From contig CAYFQH010000018.1 of assembly GCA_964345215.1 (NCBI GenBank), positions 1 to 39,826 on the forward strand: DNA of 39,826 nt, read 5' to 3'. The notes under the pieces are model-generated. The model saw only the letters and a list, made by a program, of their open reading frames with translations. It had not been told where the DNA came from and did no database searches. Position 1 is the first letter of the stretch. Every line of letters begins with the position of its first letter. The stretch comes from CAYFQH01 sp964345215 (lineage in GTDB: Bacteria; Bacillota; Clostridia; Christensenellales; Aristaeellaceae). Positions 16,031 through 25,192 of this stretch are shown in pieces. The translations under genes were made by a program, and so were the position numbers.

Positions 16031-17341
16031 TTAAATTTCCCGCTTGTCAATGACCCGCTTCGCCTTCCCTTCACTGCGGGGCAGGCTGCCCGGCTGGGCC
16101 AAAATAACCTTTGCATGTACCAGGGCATGTGCCGCCAGCTGCCTGTGAATCTCGCTTGCCAAGGCTTCCATGTCCTTCACCGTGTCGCTAATTAAGTTTG
16201 GCGACAGTTCCACCTGCACGGTAACTGCGTCTAAAGCCCCTTTGCGCTCAACAATAATTTGGTAATGGGGCTCAATGCCCTTTACCTGAAGCAAGGCATG
16301 CTCAATTTGCGAAGGGAAGACATTTACCCCCCGAATGATTAGCATGTCATCGGTTCTACCGGTGAGCCTGCCCATGCGAATATGACTGCGTCCACAGGGA
16401 CAAGGGGTATCAATGAGCATGGTTAAATCGTGGGTACGGTAGCGGATTAAAGGCATGCCGTGTTTCGTTAAGGTGGTAAAGGTTAAATCCCCCAGTTGGC
16501 CATAAGCCAGGGGGGTATTGTTTTCGCCAATAATTTCGGGCACAAAGTGATCTTCCCATACGTGCATGCCATTTTTGGCCATACATTCAACACTAACCCC
16601 AGGGCCCATAATTTCGCTTAAGCCGTAAATGTTAATGGCGTTAATGCCAAGGGCTGTTTCAATGTGGGTGCGCATGGCCTCTGTCCAAGGTTCGGCTCCA
16701 AAAATACCTGTTTTTAGTTTTAGCCGGTCGGTGGATATCCCTGCCTGTTGAAGGGCATCAATTAAGTTTACAGCGTAGGAGGGAGTACAGCAAAGGGCGG
16801 TGGCCCCAAAGTCTTCCATGAGCATGAGCTGGCGCTGGGTGTTGCCCCCGCTAATGGGCACTACTGCCGCCCCTACTCGTTCGGCTCCGTAATGGGCCCC
16901 CAGGCCTCCGGTGAATAAACCATATCCATAGGCTACCTGAACCACGTCGTTTTTTGTAACGCCACCGCAGTACATGGCTCTTGCCATCAGCTCGCTCCAC
17001 CGGTCAATATCCCCGCTGGTGTAACCGGCCACCGAGGGCTTACCTGTGGTGCCGCTGGAGGCATGGATGCGCACAATTTCAGATTGAGGCACCGCAAATA
17101 AACCGAAGGGGTAATTTGCCCGCAGGTCCTCTTTTTCCGTAAAAGGCAAAAGGCGCAAATCCTCCACGGTCTTAATATCCATGGGGGTTAGCCCCTTTTG
17201 TTGCATTTTTTTGCGATAAAAGGGAACATGCTCGTACACCCGGCGAACAACGCTACGCAGGCGCTCGTTTTGAATGTCTCTTAATTGCTCCCTTGACATA
17301 CATTCCATTGTTTCGTTCCAAATAACTTGGCTGTGTTTCAC
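16031..17341 (-). CDS. paaK: Phenylacetate-CoA ligase (AMP-forming), copy 1
   Basis: Activates aryl-acetates to their CoA thioesters with ATP. The 436-residue protein has the PaaK layout: MECMSREQLRDIQNERLR, VPFYRKKM, the adenylate P-loop IHASSGTTGKPSVAGYT, GGLGAHYGAERVGA, IYGLSEIMGPGVSVEC, LIRYRTHDLT, and MLIIRGVNVFPSQIEHALL leading into the C-terminal lid ending PRSEGKAKRVIDKRE. The start is GTG, with GGAGG 8 bases upstream. It lies 36 bases after iorB. Next to indolepyruvate oxidoreductase it is likely to act on phenylacetate, indoleacetate or hydroxyphenylacetate; which one cannot be read from the sequence. Confidence 0.92.
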   Translation of the reverse strand: MKHSQVIWNETMECMSREQLRDIQNERLRSVVRRVYEHVPFYRKKMQQKGLTPMDIKTVEDLRLLPFTEKEDLRANYPFGLFAVPQSEIVRIHASSGTTGKPSVAGYTSGDIDRWSELMARAMYCGGVTKNDVVQVAYGYGLFTGGLGAHYGAERVGAAVVPISGGNTQRQLMLMEDFGATALCCTPSYAVNLIDALQQAGISTDRLKLKTGIFGAEPWTEAMRTHIETALGINAINIYGLSEIMGPGVSVECMAKNGMHVWEDHFVPEIIGENNTPLAYGQLGDLTFTTLTKHGMPLIRYRTHDLTMLIDTPCPCGRSHIRMGRLTGRTDDMLIIRGVNVFPSQIEHALLQVKGIEPHYQIIVERKGALDAVTVQVELSPNLISDTVKDMEALASEIHRQLAAHALVHAKVILAQPGSLPRSEGKAKRVIDKREI

Positions 17342-17377
17342 GAATATTCCTCCAGCTGGCGATGTAGTAAATGGCCG

Positions 17378-17956
17378 CTACTCTTTGCTGCCCCTGTCAA
17401 AGCCCTGGTCAAAGGCCTTCAAATTTACCTCCAGGGTATGGGGTTTAACGCTTTGTTCAATGGCTTTATGCCAGTCCTCTTTAATCCAGGGCAAGTGCCG
17501 GGCTAACTTCCCCAATAATATCATGTTTACAGCCCTGGGGTTGCCAAGGCGTTGGGCAAGGTTAAGGGCGTCTGTTTCCTCTACCTTACCAACTGCAAAC
17601 GCTTCTTGGTAAGGGTTTTTTGGGTAAGCCGCCACACCGGAAACAACAGGCATAGGCATAATTTTCTGGGTGTTAACAATAAAGGTGCCCTCCTTTTTTA
17701 AAAAGGGCAAACCACGGCCCGCCTCCAGGGCTTCAAAGGCCAGTACAAAATCCGCCTTTCCTTCTGATACAAGAGGGGAATAAATGGTTTTTCCCAGGCG
17801 CACATGAGTAATAACACTGCCTCCCCGCTGGGCCATGCCGTGTACTTCGCTCACCTTTACATCCAACCCCTTTTCAAGGGCTGCACTGCCGATAATTTTG
17901 CTGGCCAGCAGGGTCCCCTGGCCACCAACGCCTACAATAATAATATCAAGGGTCAT
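17378..17956 (-). CDS. iorB: Indolepyruvate:ferredoxin oxidoreductase, beta subunit
   Basis: The small subunit of the arylpyruvate oxidoreductase, belonging to the gamma-type domain family of 2-oxoacid:ferredoxin oxidoreductases. Motifs: IIVGVGGQGTLLASKIIG, VSEVHGMAQRGGSVITHVR, ADFVLAFEALEAGRGLPFL and VNMILLGKLARHLPW. The 192-residue length is typical. AAAGGAGG precedes the ATG and the gene follows iorA by 14 bases. With IorA it oxidises aromatic 2-oxoacids to aryl-acetyl-CoA and passes the electrons to ferredoxin. Confidence 0.95.
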   Translation of the reverse strand: MTLDIIIVGVGGQGTLLASKIIGSAALEKGLDVKVSEVHGMAQRGGSVITHVRLGKTIYSPLVSEGKADFVLAFEALEAGRGLPFLKKEGTFIVNTQKIMPMPVVSGVAAYPKNPYQEAFAVGKVEETDALNLAQRLGNPRAVNMILLGKLARHLPWIKEDWHKAIEQSVKPHTLEVNLKAFDQGFDRGSKE

Positions 17957-17970
17957 TTATTTGCCTCCTT

Positions 17971-19692
17971 TTAAGCCTTTTGAGGTTTTAGAGCCCCAAA
18001 GGGGCAAATCCGGGCGCACAGGCCGCAGCCGGTACAAAGGGTTTCGTCAATGGCAACGCCCTCTTCACCCCTGATGATGCATGGGCATCCAATTTGCATG
18101 CAAATACCGCAATTTTTGCAGTTTTCCACTCCCATGGGGGGCAATTTTTCCTTTGTAATTAAAATACAAGGGCGCTTTACAATCACAACGGATACGGCCT
18201 CCCGCTGGGTTTCTTCTTTAATAATGCGCATCATTTCCTTTTGGTCAAAGGGATCCACCTCGGCAACATGTTCCACACCACAAGCTCGGCACAGGGCTTC
18301 CAAGTCTATTTGAGGGGCCGGCTCACCATAAATGTTTTTACCGCTCACAGGGTTTTGCTGGTGGCCGGTCATGCCCGTAATCCGGTTATCTAAAATGAGT
18401 ACGGTAATCGCTCCTTGGTTATATACTGCATCAATTAAGCCGGTAATTCCGCTGTGAATGAAGGTACTGTCTCCAATCACCGCCACGGTGTTTTTTGAAA
18501 ATTCTTTCCCCCGGGCCTTTTCGGCCCCGAAGGCCATGCCAATGCTGGCCCCCATACAAAGGCATGCGTCAATAGCAGCCAAGGGGGCCAGGGCCCCCAT
18601 GGTATAACAGCCAATGTCTCCCATCACGTTTAACTTTAACTTGTTAAGCACATGGAAGGTGCCCCTGTGGGGACAGCCGGGGCACAGTACCGGAGGCCTG
18701 GGGGGCAAGGGTTGAGTTTGGGTTATTGCTGTTTTTTCGCCAAAAATTTCGCCAACCCGAAGGGCCGAAAGCTCCCCCTGGTAACCGGTGAGGTTTTTCC
18801 CTTCAACTGTAATGCCCATGGCGGCAATTTGCTCTTCAAAAAGCCCTTCCAATTCTTCAATAACAACCAACCGATCTACCTGGCCGGCAAAAAAACGGAT
18901 CAGCTTTTTAGGCAGGGGGTGCACCAGCCCAAGTTTTAACACGCTGGCTTTGGGCAGGGCTTCTTTTACATATTGGTAAGCGGCCCCGCTGCACACAATA
19001 CCAAGGTCTCTGCCGTTTGTTTCTATATTGTTTAGATTCAGAGTATCGGCTTCCTCCTCAAGGGCCTTCATCATCTGTTCAACCACCATATGCCTTTTTC
19101 GGGCCATGCCGGGCATCATTACGTATTTCATCGGGTCTTTTTCGTAGGCTTTTAGCTCTACCTCCTTGCGCTGGCCCAAAGTAACGATAGAACGGGCATG
19201 GGCGATGCGGGTGGTGATACGCAAAAACACCGGGGTATCAAACTTTTCGCTGATTTCAAAGGCCAGCTTGGTAAAATCCTTACATTCTTGGCTGTTGCTG
19301 GGCTCCAGCATGGGAATATGGGCCGCCCTGGCGTAATAACGGCTGTCCTGCTCGTTTTGGCTGGAGTGCATGGCCGGGTCGTCGGCACACACAATCACCA
19401 TGCCCCCACGTACCCCTGTGTAAGAGGCTGTAAAGATAGGGTCAGCTGCTACGTTTACTCCCACATGTTTCATACAGGTCATGGCTCTGGCCCCGGCCAT
19501 GGCAGCCCCAAAAGCTACCTCTGTTGCCACTTTTTCGTTCGGTGCCCATTCGCACCCTAGTTCGCTGTACCCGGCGGCATATTCAGTAATTTCCGTACTC
19601 GGGGTACCGGGGTAACTGGATAAAACCGTTACCCCCGCCTCATAAGCACCTCTTGCAATGGCTTCATTTCCTAGCATTAATTCTTTCATCAT
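17971..19692 (-). CDS. iorA: Indolepyruvate:ferredoxin oxidoreductase, alpha subunit
   Basis: The 573-residue catalytic subunit. The N-terminal pyrimidine-binding domain (GNEAIARGAYEAGVTVLSSY, then PGTPSTEI), KHVGVNVAADPIFTASYTG, the thiamine-diphosphate domain (LCPGCPHRG, MGDIGCYTMGALAPL, AVIGDSTFIHSGITGLIDAV, ILDNRITGMTGHQ) and a C-terminal ferredoxin module are all present. The two cluster motifs are CKNCGICMQIGCPC and CTGCGLCARICPFGA, supplying Cys ligands for two [4Fe-4S] clusters; the first has the Gly insertion usual for IorA. GGAG lies 6 bases before the first ATG. The neighbours iorB and two ligase genes fix its role in anaerobic aromatic amino acid breakdown. Confidence 0.96.
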   Translation of the reverse strand: MMKELMLGNEAIARGAYEAGVTVLSSYPGTPSTEITEYAAGYSELGCEWAPNEKVATEVAFGAAMAGARAMTCMKHVGVNVAADPIFTASYTGVRGGMVIVCADDPAMHSSQNEQDSRYYARAAHIPMLEPSNSQECKDFTKLAFEISEKFDTPVFLRITTRIAHARSIVTLGQRKEVELKAYEKDPMKYVMMPGMARKRHMVVEQMMKALEEEADTLNLNNIETNGRDLGIVCSGAAYQYVKEALPKASVLKLGLVHPLPKKLIRFFAGQVDRLVVIEELEGLFEEQIAAMGITVEGKNLTGYQGELSALRVGEIFGEKTAITQTQPLPPRPPVLCPGCPHRGTFHVLNKLKLNVMGDIGCYTMGALAPLAAIDACLCMGASIGMAFGAEKARGKEFSKNTVAVIGDSTFIHSGITGLIDAVYNQGAITVLILDNRITGMTGHQQNPVSGKNIYGEPAPQIDLEALCRACGVEHVAEVDPFDQKEMMRIIKEETQREAVSVVIVKRPCILITKEKLPPMGVENCKNCGICMQIGCPCIIRGEEGVAIDETLCTGCGLCARICPFGALKPQKA

Positions 19693-19710
19693 TTTCCGCT
19701 CCAGTATCCA

Positions 19711-21030
19711 TTATTCTCGTAAATCTGTTACACGTTGGGCTTTGCCCGCCTCAAAACGCTTTAGGCTGTTGGGTGATACTAAGGTAACTTTTACCTCCAG
19801 GCCTAAAATGGTTTTTAAGTTGTAATAAACCCGCTGCTGCAAAGCCTCCAGCTCGCTGAACCGTTCCAGCAAACTTGAGTCAACCAGCTCGGTTTTTACT
19901 TCTATATAATCAATATAATGTTTTTTTGTAACAACAATTTCGTAATGGGGGCCAAGGCCCGGCTCTTCCAATAAAATGGTTTCGATTTGGGAAGGAAAGA
20001 TATTTACCCCCCGAATGATCAGCATATCATCGCTTCGGCCCTTGACCTTTTCCATACGCACCAGGGTACGGCCACAGGCACAGGGCTGATGGTTAAGCCT
20101 TGTAATGTCTCTTGTTCTGTAGCGCAGGGTAGGCTGCCCCTCCTTGCTTAAGGTGGTAAGCACCAGCTCTCCCTCTTCCCCTGGGGCAAGGACCTTCCCC
20201 GTGTCCGGGTTTACAATTTCGGGATAAAAATAATCAGCATTGATGTGCATGCCGCACTTGCAAATACACTCCCCCGCTACCCCAGGCCCCAGCACCTCCG
20301 TTAAGCCATAATTTTCGGTGGCAACAATATTCCACCGGCGTTCCAGTTCTTCCCGCATGGCCTCGGTAGAGCCTTCAGCTCCAAAAAGACCGATTTTAAG
20401 CTTTAACTGCTCCATTACGCCCATCTCTTCCGCCACTTCCGCCATGTATAGGGCATAGCTGGGAGTGGCGATTAAAACGGTGGAACCAAAATCTTTCATT
20501 GTGTTAATTTGTCTTTTGGTGTTGCCACTAGATATGGGAATAATGGCCGCACCAATTTTTTCCAGACCCCCATGCAGCCCAAAGGCCCCTGTAAACAGGG
20601 TATAGCCAAAGGCAATTTGGGCAATGTCCTCATCGGTAACCCCGGAAGCGGCAGCAATGCGGGCTACGCTTTCGGCCCACATAGTCAAATCGTTTTTAGT
20701 GTAGCCTGCAGTAATGGGCTGGCCTGTAGTGCCGCTGGAAGCGTGAATGCGAACCACCTTTTGCATCGGCACCGCCAGCAGGCCAAAAGGGTATTCACTT
20801 CTTAAATCTCCCTTGCAGGTTAAGGGAATATGTTCGATGTCTTCAAGGGTTTTAATGTCTTCAGGCTTCATGCCCTTCTCGTCCATTTTTTGCTTGTACA
20901 AGGGTACATGATGGTACGCATTAAAAACAGACCTTTGCAGTCGCTCAAGCTGCAAGGCCCGTAAAATTTCCGGGTCGCCTTTTTCAATTTCCGGGTTCCA
21001 CATTAAGGGCTGGGAGGATCTTCTTTCCAT
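19711..21030 (-). CDS. paaK: Phenylacetate-CoA ligase (AMP-forming), copy 2
   Basis: First gene of the ior operon: 439 residues, the same family as copy 1 but clearly diverged. P-loop IHASSGTTGQPITAGYT, then FGYTLFTGAFGLHGGLEKIG, NYGLTEVLGPGVAGEC, TLRYRTRDITRL, CACGRTLVRMEKVKGRSDDM, and IIRGVNIFPSQIETILLEE. The lid ends SLKRFEAGKAQRV, retaining the lysine region. Two ligases around one IorAB suggest different aryl-acid preferences or one running in the ATP-yielding direction; the sequence does not decide. The ATG at 21030 has AAAGGT about 11 bases upstream; iorA follows after 18 bases. The promoter and a palindrome lie just before it. Confidence 0.92.
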   Translation of the reverse strand: MERRSSQPLMWNPEIEKGDPEILRALQLERLQRSVFNAYHHVPLYKQKMDEKGMKPEDIKTLEDIEHIPLTCKGDLRSEYPFGLLAVPMQKVVRIHASSGTTGQPITAGYTKNDLTMWAESVARIAAASGVTDEDIAQIAFGYTLFTGAFGLHGGLEKIGAAIIPISSGNTKRQINTMKDFGSTVLIATPSYALYMAEVAEEMGVMEQLKLKIGLFGAEGSTEAMREELERRWNIVATENYGLTEVLGPGVAGECICKCGMHINADYFYPEIVNPDTGKVLAPGEEGELVLTTLSKEGQPTLRYRTRDITRLNHQPCACGRTLVRMEKVKGRSDDMLIIRGVNIFPSQIETILLEEPGLGPHYEIVVTKKHYIDYIEVKTELVDSSLLERFSELEALQQRVYYNLKTILGLEVKVTLVSPNSLKRFEAGKAQRVTDLRE

Positions 21031-21061
21031 TCTGCCATACTACCTTTCTTCAGTCGCGCCC

Positions 21062-21080
21062 AATTAAGCCTTGCTTAATT
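21062..21080 (-). promoter_or_regulatory. Palindrome (operator candidate) of the paaK-ior operon
   Basis: AATTAAGC-CTT-GCTTAATT is a perfect 8-bp inverted repeat with a 3-base centre. It starts two bases downstream of the predicted -10 box of the operon, so it covers the expected transcription start. It is placed as a repressor site would be. On the plus strand it is followed by T, but no plus-strand gene ends here, so a terminator is unlikely. Confidence 0.55.
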
Positions 21081-21081
21081 T

Positions 21082-21110
21082 TTTATACAGTATAGCAAAA
21101 TAATATCCAA
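21082..21110 (-). promoter_or_regulatory. Promoter of the paaK-iorA-iorB-paaK-ACT operon
   Basis: On the minus strand TTGGAT (21110-21105), a 17-base spacer and TATAAA (21087-21082) form a sigma-A-type promoter about 50 bases before the first start codon. Confidence 0.6.
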
Positions 21111-21161
21111 AAGAAAAGTTGCTCCAAGGTTTAATACAGCAAAAATACCATTTGCTTTTTC

Positions 21162-21191
21162 TTGCTAGATATTCCCCTATCATGGTATAAT
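21162..21191 (+). promoter_or_regulatory. secA promoter
   Basis: TTGCTA, an 18-base spacer and a perfect TATAAT preceded by TGG (an extended -10) lie about 50 bases upstream of secA. The region is shared back to back with the ior operon promoter. Confidence 0.65.
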
Positions 21192-21240
21192 ATTAGTTGG
21201 CATATTTTGATTGAGAATGCCTATTGAAAAGGAGAAGCAA

Positions 21241-23925
21241 ATGCAGAACTTTTTTAAAAAGATATTTGGAAGTGGCAACGACGCCGCTGTAAAAAAACTA
21301 AACAAGACGGTTGAGCTGATTGTTGAAAAAGAACAGGAATATAAAAACCTTAGTGACGAACAGCTGCAAAACAAAACCCAGGAGTTTAAAGACCGTTTGG
21401 CCAAAGGCGCCACCTTGGATGACCTGCTGGTAGAAGCTTTTGCTACTGTCCGGGAGGCTGCCTGGCGCTCTGTTGGCATGCGTCCATACCCGGTACAACT
21501 GCTGGGAGGCATAGTTTTGCACCAAGGCCGCATTGCAGAGATGAAAACAGGCGAAGGGAAAACCTTGGTATCTGTTCTGCCTGCCTACTTAAATGCCTTG
21601 GCGGGAAATGGCGTACACATTGTTACCGTTAATGATTACCTGGCAAAGCGAGACAGCGAATGGATGGGAAAAGTTCACCGTTTTTTAGGCCTACGCGTAG
21701 GCCTGATTGTGCACGACTTAGACCCGGAGCAGCGAAGAGAGGCCTACCTTTGTGACATTACCTACGCCACCAATAACGAACTGGGCTTTGACTACCTGCG
21801 GGACAACATGGTTATTTTCCAGTCTGAAATGGTACAACGGGGCCATCCTTTTGCTATTATTGATGAGGTGGACTCTATTTTAATTGATGAAGCCCGCACA
21901 CCCCTGATTATTTCCGGCCAAGGCGAAGAATCCACTGATATGTACCAAAAAGCCAATCGTTTTGTTGTGCGCCTTAAAAATGAAGATGACTATTCTATTG
22001 ACGAAAAGCAAAAAGCGGTGATTTTAACCGAGGAAGGCACCCGAAAGGCTGAAACCACCTTTGGTATTGATAACCTTTCCGACCTTGAAAACACCGATTT
22101 GAATCACCATATTATCCAAGCTTTAAAGGCCAATGTTCTCATGAAAAAAGATGTGGACTATGTGGTTCAAAATGGCGAAGTAGTGATTGTAGATGAGTTT
22201 ACCGGCCGGTTAATGGTTGGCCGAAGGTATTCTGACGGCCTGCACCAGGCCATTGAAGCCAAAGAGCACGTAACCGTTGCAAGAGAGAGCAAAACCCTAG
22301 CTACCATCACCTTTCAAAACTATTTTCGCATGTATAAAAAGCTTTCGGGAATGACGGGAACCGCCAAAACGGAAGAACCGGAATTTCAGAGTATTTATGC
22401 ACTGGACGTTGTGGTTGTACCCACCAACAAGCCCTCTATCCGCAAAGATTTAAACGACTTAGTTTATAAAAACACCAAGGGCAAATTTAATGCCGTAATT
22501 GAGGAAATTGTTGGCCGCCATCAAACGGGCCAGCCCATTCTGGTGGGTACTGTATCAGTTGAAACCAGTGAGCTTTTAAGCCATATGCTTAAAATGCGGG
22601 GTGTTGCCCACGAAGTGCTAAATGCCAAGTACCACCAAAAAGAAGCGGAAATTGTAGCCCAGGCCGGCCACTACGGCGCTGTTACCATTGCCACCAATAT
22701 GGCCGGCCGTGGTACAGATATTTTACTGGGGGGTAACCCGGACTTTTTGGCAAGAAGAACCATGCGCCAGGAAGAATATGAGCCTGAAATGATTGAAGAG
22801 GCCACCGGCCATAACGAAAACGTACCTCAAGAGGTGTTGGATGCCAGGGCCCGTTACAGCAGCCTGGTAAATGAGTATAAAAAAACCACCGACCAGGAAC
22901 ACCAACGGGTGCTGGAAGTAGGCGGGCTGCATATTATCGGCACCGAGCGCCACGAAAGCCGCCGGATTGACAACCAGCTGCGGGGCCGTTCCGGCCGCCA
23001 GGGTGACCCGGGCTCAACCCAGTTTTTTATCTCTCTTGAAGATGACCTGATGCGTATTGCCGGGTCGGAGCGGATTCAGCCTATGATTGAACGGCTGGGT
23101 ATGGATGATGAGTCTCCCATGGAGGCGGGCATCTTAACCAAGCAAATCGAATCGGCCCAAAAACGGATTGAAGGCCGTAACTTCGACATTCGCCGCCATG
23201 TTTTACAGTATGACGATGTAATGAACCAGCAGCGGGAAGTCATCTACGGCCAGCGCCGCCAGGTTCTTCAAGGGGAGGACATGAATGAAACAGTAAAAAC
23301 CATGGTTGCCGCCCTGGTAGATTCAGCTGTTATGCAATACTGCGGCGGAGACGATAGCCAAGCCTGGGATATGGAAGGACTGTTTACTTACTTAGAGCGC
23401 CTTTGCCTAGTACCCGGCACCTACCAAAACAACCAGGCGGCCATTGAAAAAAACAGCAGGGAAGAGCTTAAAACCTTTATTTTGAACGAGGCCAATCGTT
23501 TCTACACCCTAAGGGAACAGGACTTAACCGCCATGGGCATTGACATGCGCGAGTTTGAGCGGGTCATTATCCTCTCCTCTGTTGACGCACGGTGGATGGA
23601 TCATATTGATGCCATGGATCGGCTGCGGGACGGAATCGGCCTTCGGGCCTACGGCCAAAAAGACCCAGTGGTTGAATACAAAATGGAAAGCTTTGACATG
23701 TTTGATGAAATGGTTCATCTCATTCAGGAGGATACCATCAAACGCCTATATCAGGCCAAGGTTTCCGTACCGCCTCAGCGTAAGGCCGTTGCCACCCCCA
23801 CCGGCACAAAGGGCGGCGGCAAAAAAATTGATTTTGACCCTGCCGACCCTACCATTGCCCGCAACGGCCCCTGCCCTTGCGGCAGCGGCAAAAAATTTAA
23901 GCACTGCCACGGGGCCAAATCATAA
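21241..23925 (+). CDS. secA: Preprotein translocase ATPase SecA
   Basis: The 894-residue motor that drives unfolded preproteins through SecYEG. The ATG at 21241 is set by AAAAGGAGAAG just upstream. N-terminal nucleotide-binding domain 1 has RPYPVQLLGG, Walker A EMKTGEGKTLV, and Walker B IIDEVDSILIDEARTPLI; the preprotein-crosslinking domain follows. Domain 2 carries GTVSVETSELLS, TIATNMAGRGTDI and the arginine finger region LRGRSGRQGDPG. The C-terminus ends in a zinc-binding SEC-C motif, CPCGSGKKFKHCHG, which contacts SecB or ribosomes in relatives. Nothing is missing. prfB follows after 67 bases; secA-prfB is the classical Gram-positive order. Confidence 0.98.
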   Translation: MQNFFKKIFGSGNDAAVKKLNKTVELIVEKEQEYKNLSDEQLQNKTQEFKDRLAKGATLDDLLVEAFATVREAAWRSVGMRPYPVQLLGGIVLHQGRIAEMKTGEGKTLVSVLPAYLNALAGNGVHIVTVNDYLAKRDSEWMGKVHRFLGLRVGLIVHDLDPEQRREAYLCDITYATNNELGFDYLRDNMVIFQSEMVQRGHPFAIIDEVDSILIDEARTPLIISGQGEESTDMYQKANRFVVRLKNEDDYSIDEKQKAVILTEEGTRKAETTFGIDNLSDLENTDLNHHIIQALKANVLMKKDVDYVVQNGEVVIVDEFTGRLMVGRRYSDGLHQAIEAKEHVTVARESKTLATITFQNYFRMYKKLSGMTGTAKTEEPEFQSIYALDVVVVPTNKPSIRKDLNDLVYKNTKGKFNAVIEEIVGRHQTGQPILVGTVSVETSELLSHMLKMRGVAHEVLNAKYHQKEAEIVAQAGHYGAVTIATNMAGRGTDILLGGNPDFLARRTMRQEEYEPEMIEEATGHNENVPQEVLDARARYSSLVNEYKKTTDQEHQRVLEVGGLHIIGTERHESRRIDNQLRGRSGRQGDPGSTQFFISLEDDLMRIAGSERIQPMIERLGMDDESPMEAGILTKQIESAQKRIEGRNFDIRRHVLQYDDVMNQQREVIYGQRRQVLQGEDMNETVKTMVAALVDSAVMQYCGGDDSQAWDMEGLFTYLERLCLVPGTYQNNQAAIEKNSREELKTFILNEANRFYTLREQDLTAMGIDMREFERVIILSSVDARWMDHIDAMDRLRDGIGLRAYGQKDPVVEYKMESFDMFDEMVHLIQEDTIKRLYQAKVSVPPQRKAVATPTGTKGGGKKIDFDPADPTIARNGPCPCGSGKKFKHCHGAKS

Positions 23926-23992
23926 CTGTGCGAAATTAAAAAATAATTGCTTAGCAGCAAAGGAATCAAACCAATATAAAGGATGTGAAAAA

Positions 23993-25091
23993 ATGATTGT
24001 ATTAGACTCTTTTAGGCAAGATCTTATACAAATTCGTGAAAGTATTATACAGGCAGGTGATGCACTTTAACATCGCTCAAATGAAAGAGGAAATTTCTGA
24101 GTTAGAAGAAGAGATGAATGCCCCAGGATTTTGGGATAACCTGGAGCGCTCTACCAAGGTAAATCAACGCCTTGCAGCCCTTAAAAACAAAACGGCTCAC
24201 CACCAAAACCTTATCCAGGAAGCGGAAGACATTGAGGTGTTGATGGACCTGGCCCAGGAAGAAGAGGACGAATCCCTGGTGGCAGAAATTGATGAGCAGA
24301 TAACCACTTTAAAAACCCGGGCTGAAGCTTTGGAGCTTGAAACCCTGATGCGGGGCGAATATGACAAAAATAACGCCATCCTCTCCCTTCATGCCGGAGC
24401 CGGCGGTACCGAGGCCCAAGATTGGACTCAAATTTTATACCGGATGTATACCCGCTATTGCGAACGAAAAGGCTTTACCCTAAAGGTGCTGGATTTTTTA
24501 GACGGGGATGAGGCGGGGATTAAAAGTGTTACTTTTGAAGTGGACGGCGAAAATGCCTATGGTTACCTTAGAGGGGAGAAAGGCGTGCACCGGCTGGTCC
24601 GCATCAGCCCCTTTGACAGCAATGCCAGGCGCCACACGTCCTTCGCTTCTTTGGATGTTTCCCCTATTTTAGAGGGAGAAGATGACTTTACCCTGAATAT
24701 GGACGAGGTGCGCATCGACACCTACCGCTCTTCGGGAGCAGGAGGCCAGCACGTTAACAAAACCGACTCGGCTGTGCGGATGACCCACATTCCAACCGGC
24801 ATTGTAGTACAATGCCAAAACGAGCGCAGCCAGATTCAAAACCGTGAAGTGGCCTTGCGGATGCTTAAAAGCAAGCTGATTGAAGTAAAAGAGCGGGAAA
24901 AAGAAGAGCAAATGTCGGATATTAAGGGTGAAATGAAAAAGATTGAGTGGGGCAGCCAGATTAGAAGCTATGTTTTTCAGCCCTACACCCTGGTAAAGGA
25001 CCATCGGACCAACTACGAATCAGGTAACATTACCGACGTAATTGACGGAAACCTAGACGGCTTTATTACTGCCTATTTAAAAATGCAGTAA
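23993..25091 (+). CDS. prfB: Peptide chain release factor 2, expressed by programmed +1 frameshift
   Basis: RF2 terminates translation at UGA and UAA. The first 25 codons run from ATG 23993 (AAAGGATG upstream) to CTT 24065-24067, where the zero frame stops at TAA. Reading resumes in +1 at AAC 24069, giving 365 residues, the usual RF2 length. The two parts join smoothly as ESIIQAGDAL | NIAQMKEEIS. The shifted frame holds the stop-codon-recognition tripeptide in RISPFDSNARRH (SPF, diagnostic of RF2) and the peptidyl-transfer GGQ in SGAGGQHVNKTDSAVRMTH. The unshifted alternative, a start at 24036 inside the window, would drop conserved N-terminal helix sequence, so frameshifting is the better reading. 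The stop in the slip site is UAA, not the usual UGA. Confidence 0.95.
24053..24071 (+). promoter_or_regulatory. prfB programmed +1 frameshift signal
   Basis: AGGTGA, TGCA and then CTT-TAA-C. The peptidyl-tRNA-Leu on CUU can slip to UUU when the UAA is slowly decoded, and the upstream purine-rich AGGTGA acts as an internal Shine-Dalgarno. The spacing of 4 bases is close to, but not the same as, the tight 3-base spacing of the E. coli signal. Confidence 0.85.
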
Positions 25092-25192
25092 TTGCGGCTA
25101 TCCTAATTCAGCTATGGTCATTGGTCTTGTCCACCTGGTTTTCCAGACGGATATCATTTCTACAAGCCAAGGGAAGATGAGGGGAGAAAAGA

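Noticed and set aside
21062..21086. Palindrome plus T-run read as a plus-strand terminator
   Set aside because: No plus-strand gene ends upstream; the operon on the minus strand begins here, so an operator is more likely.
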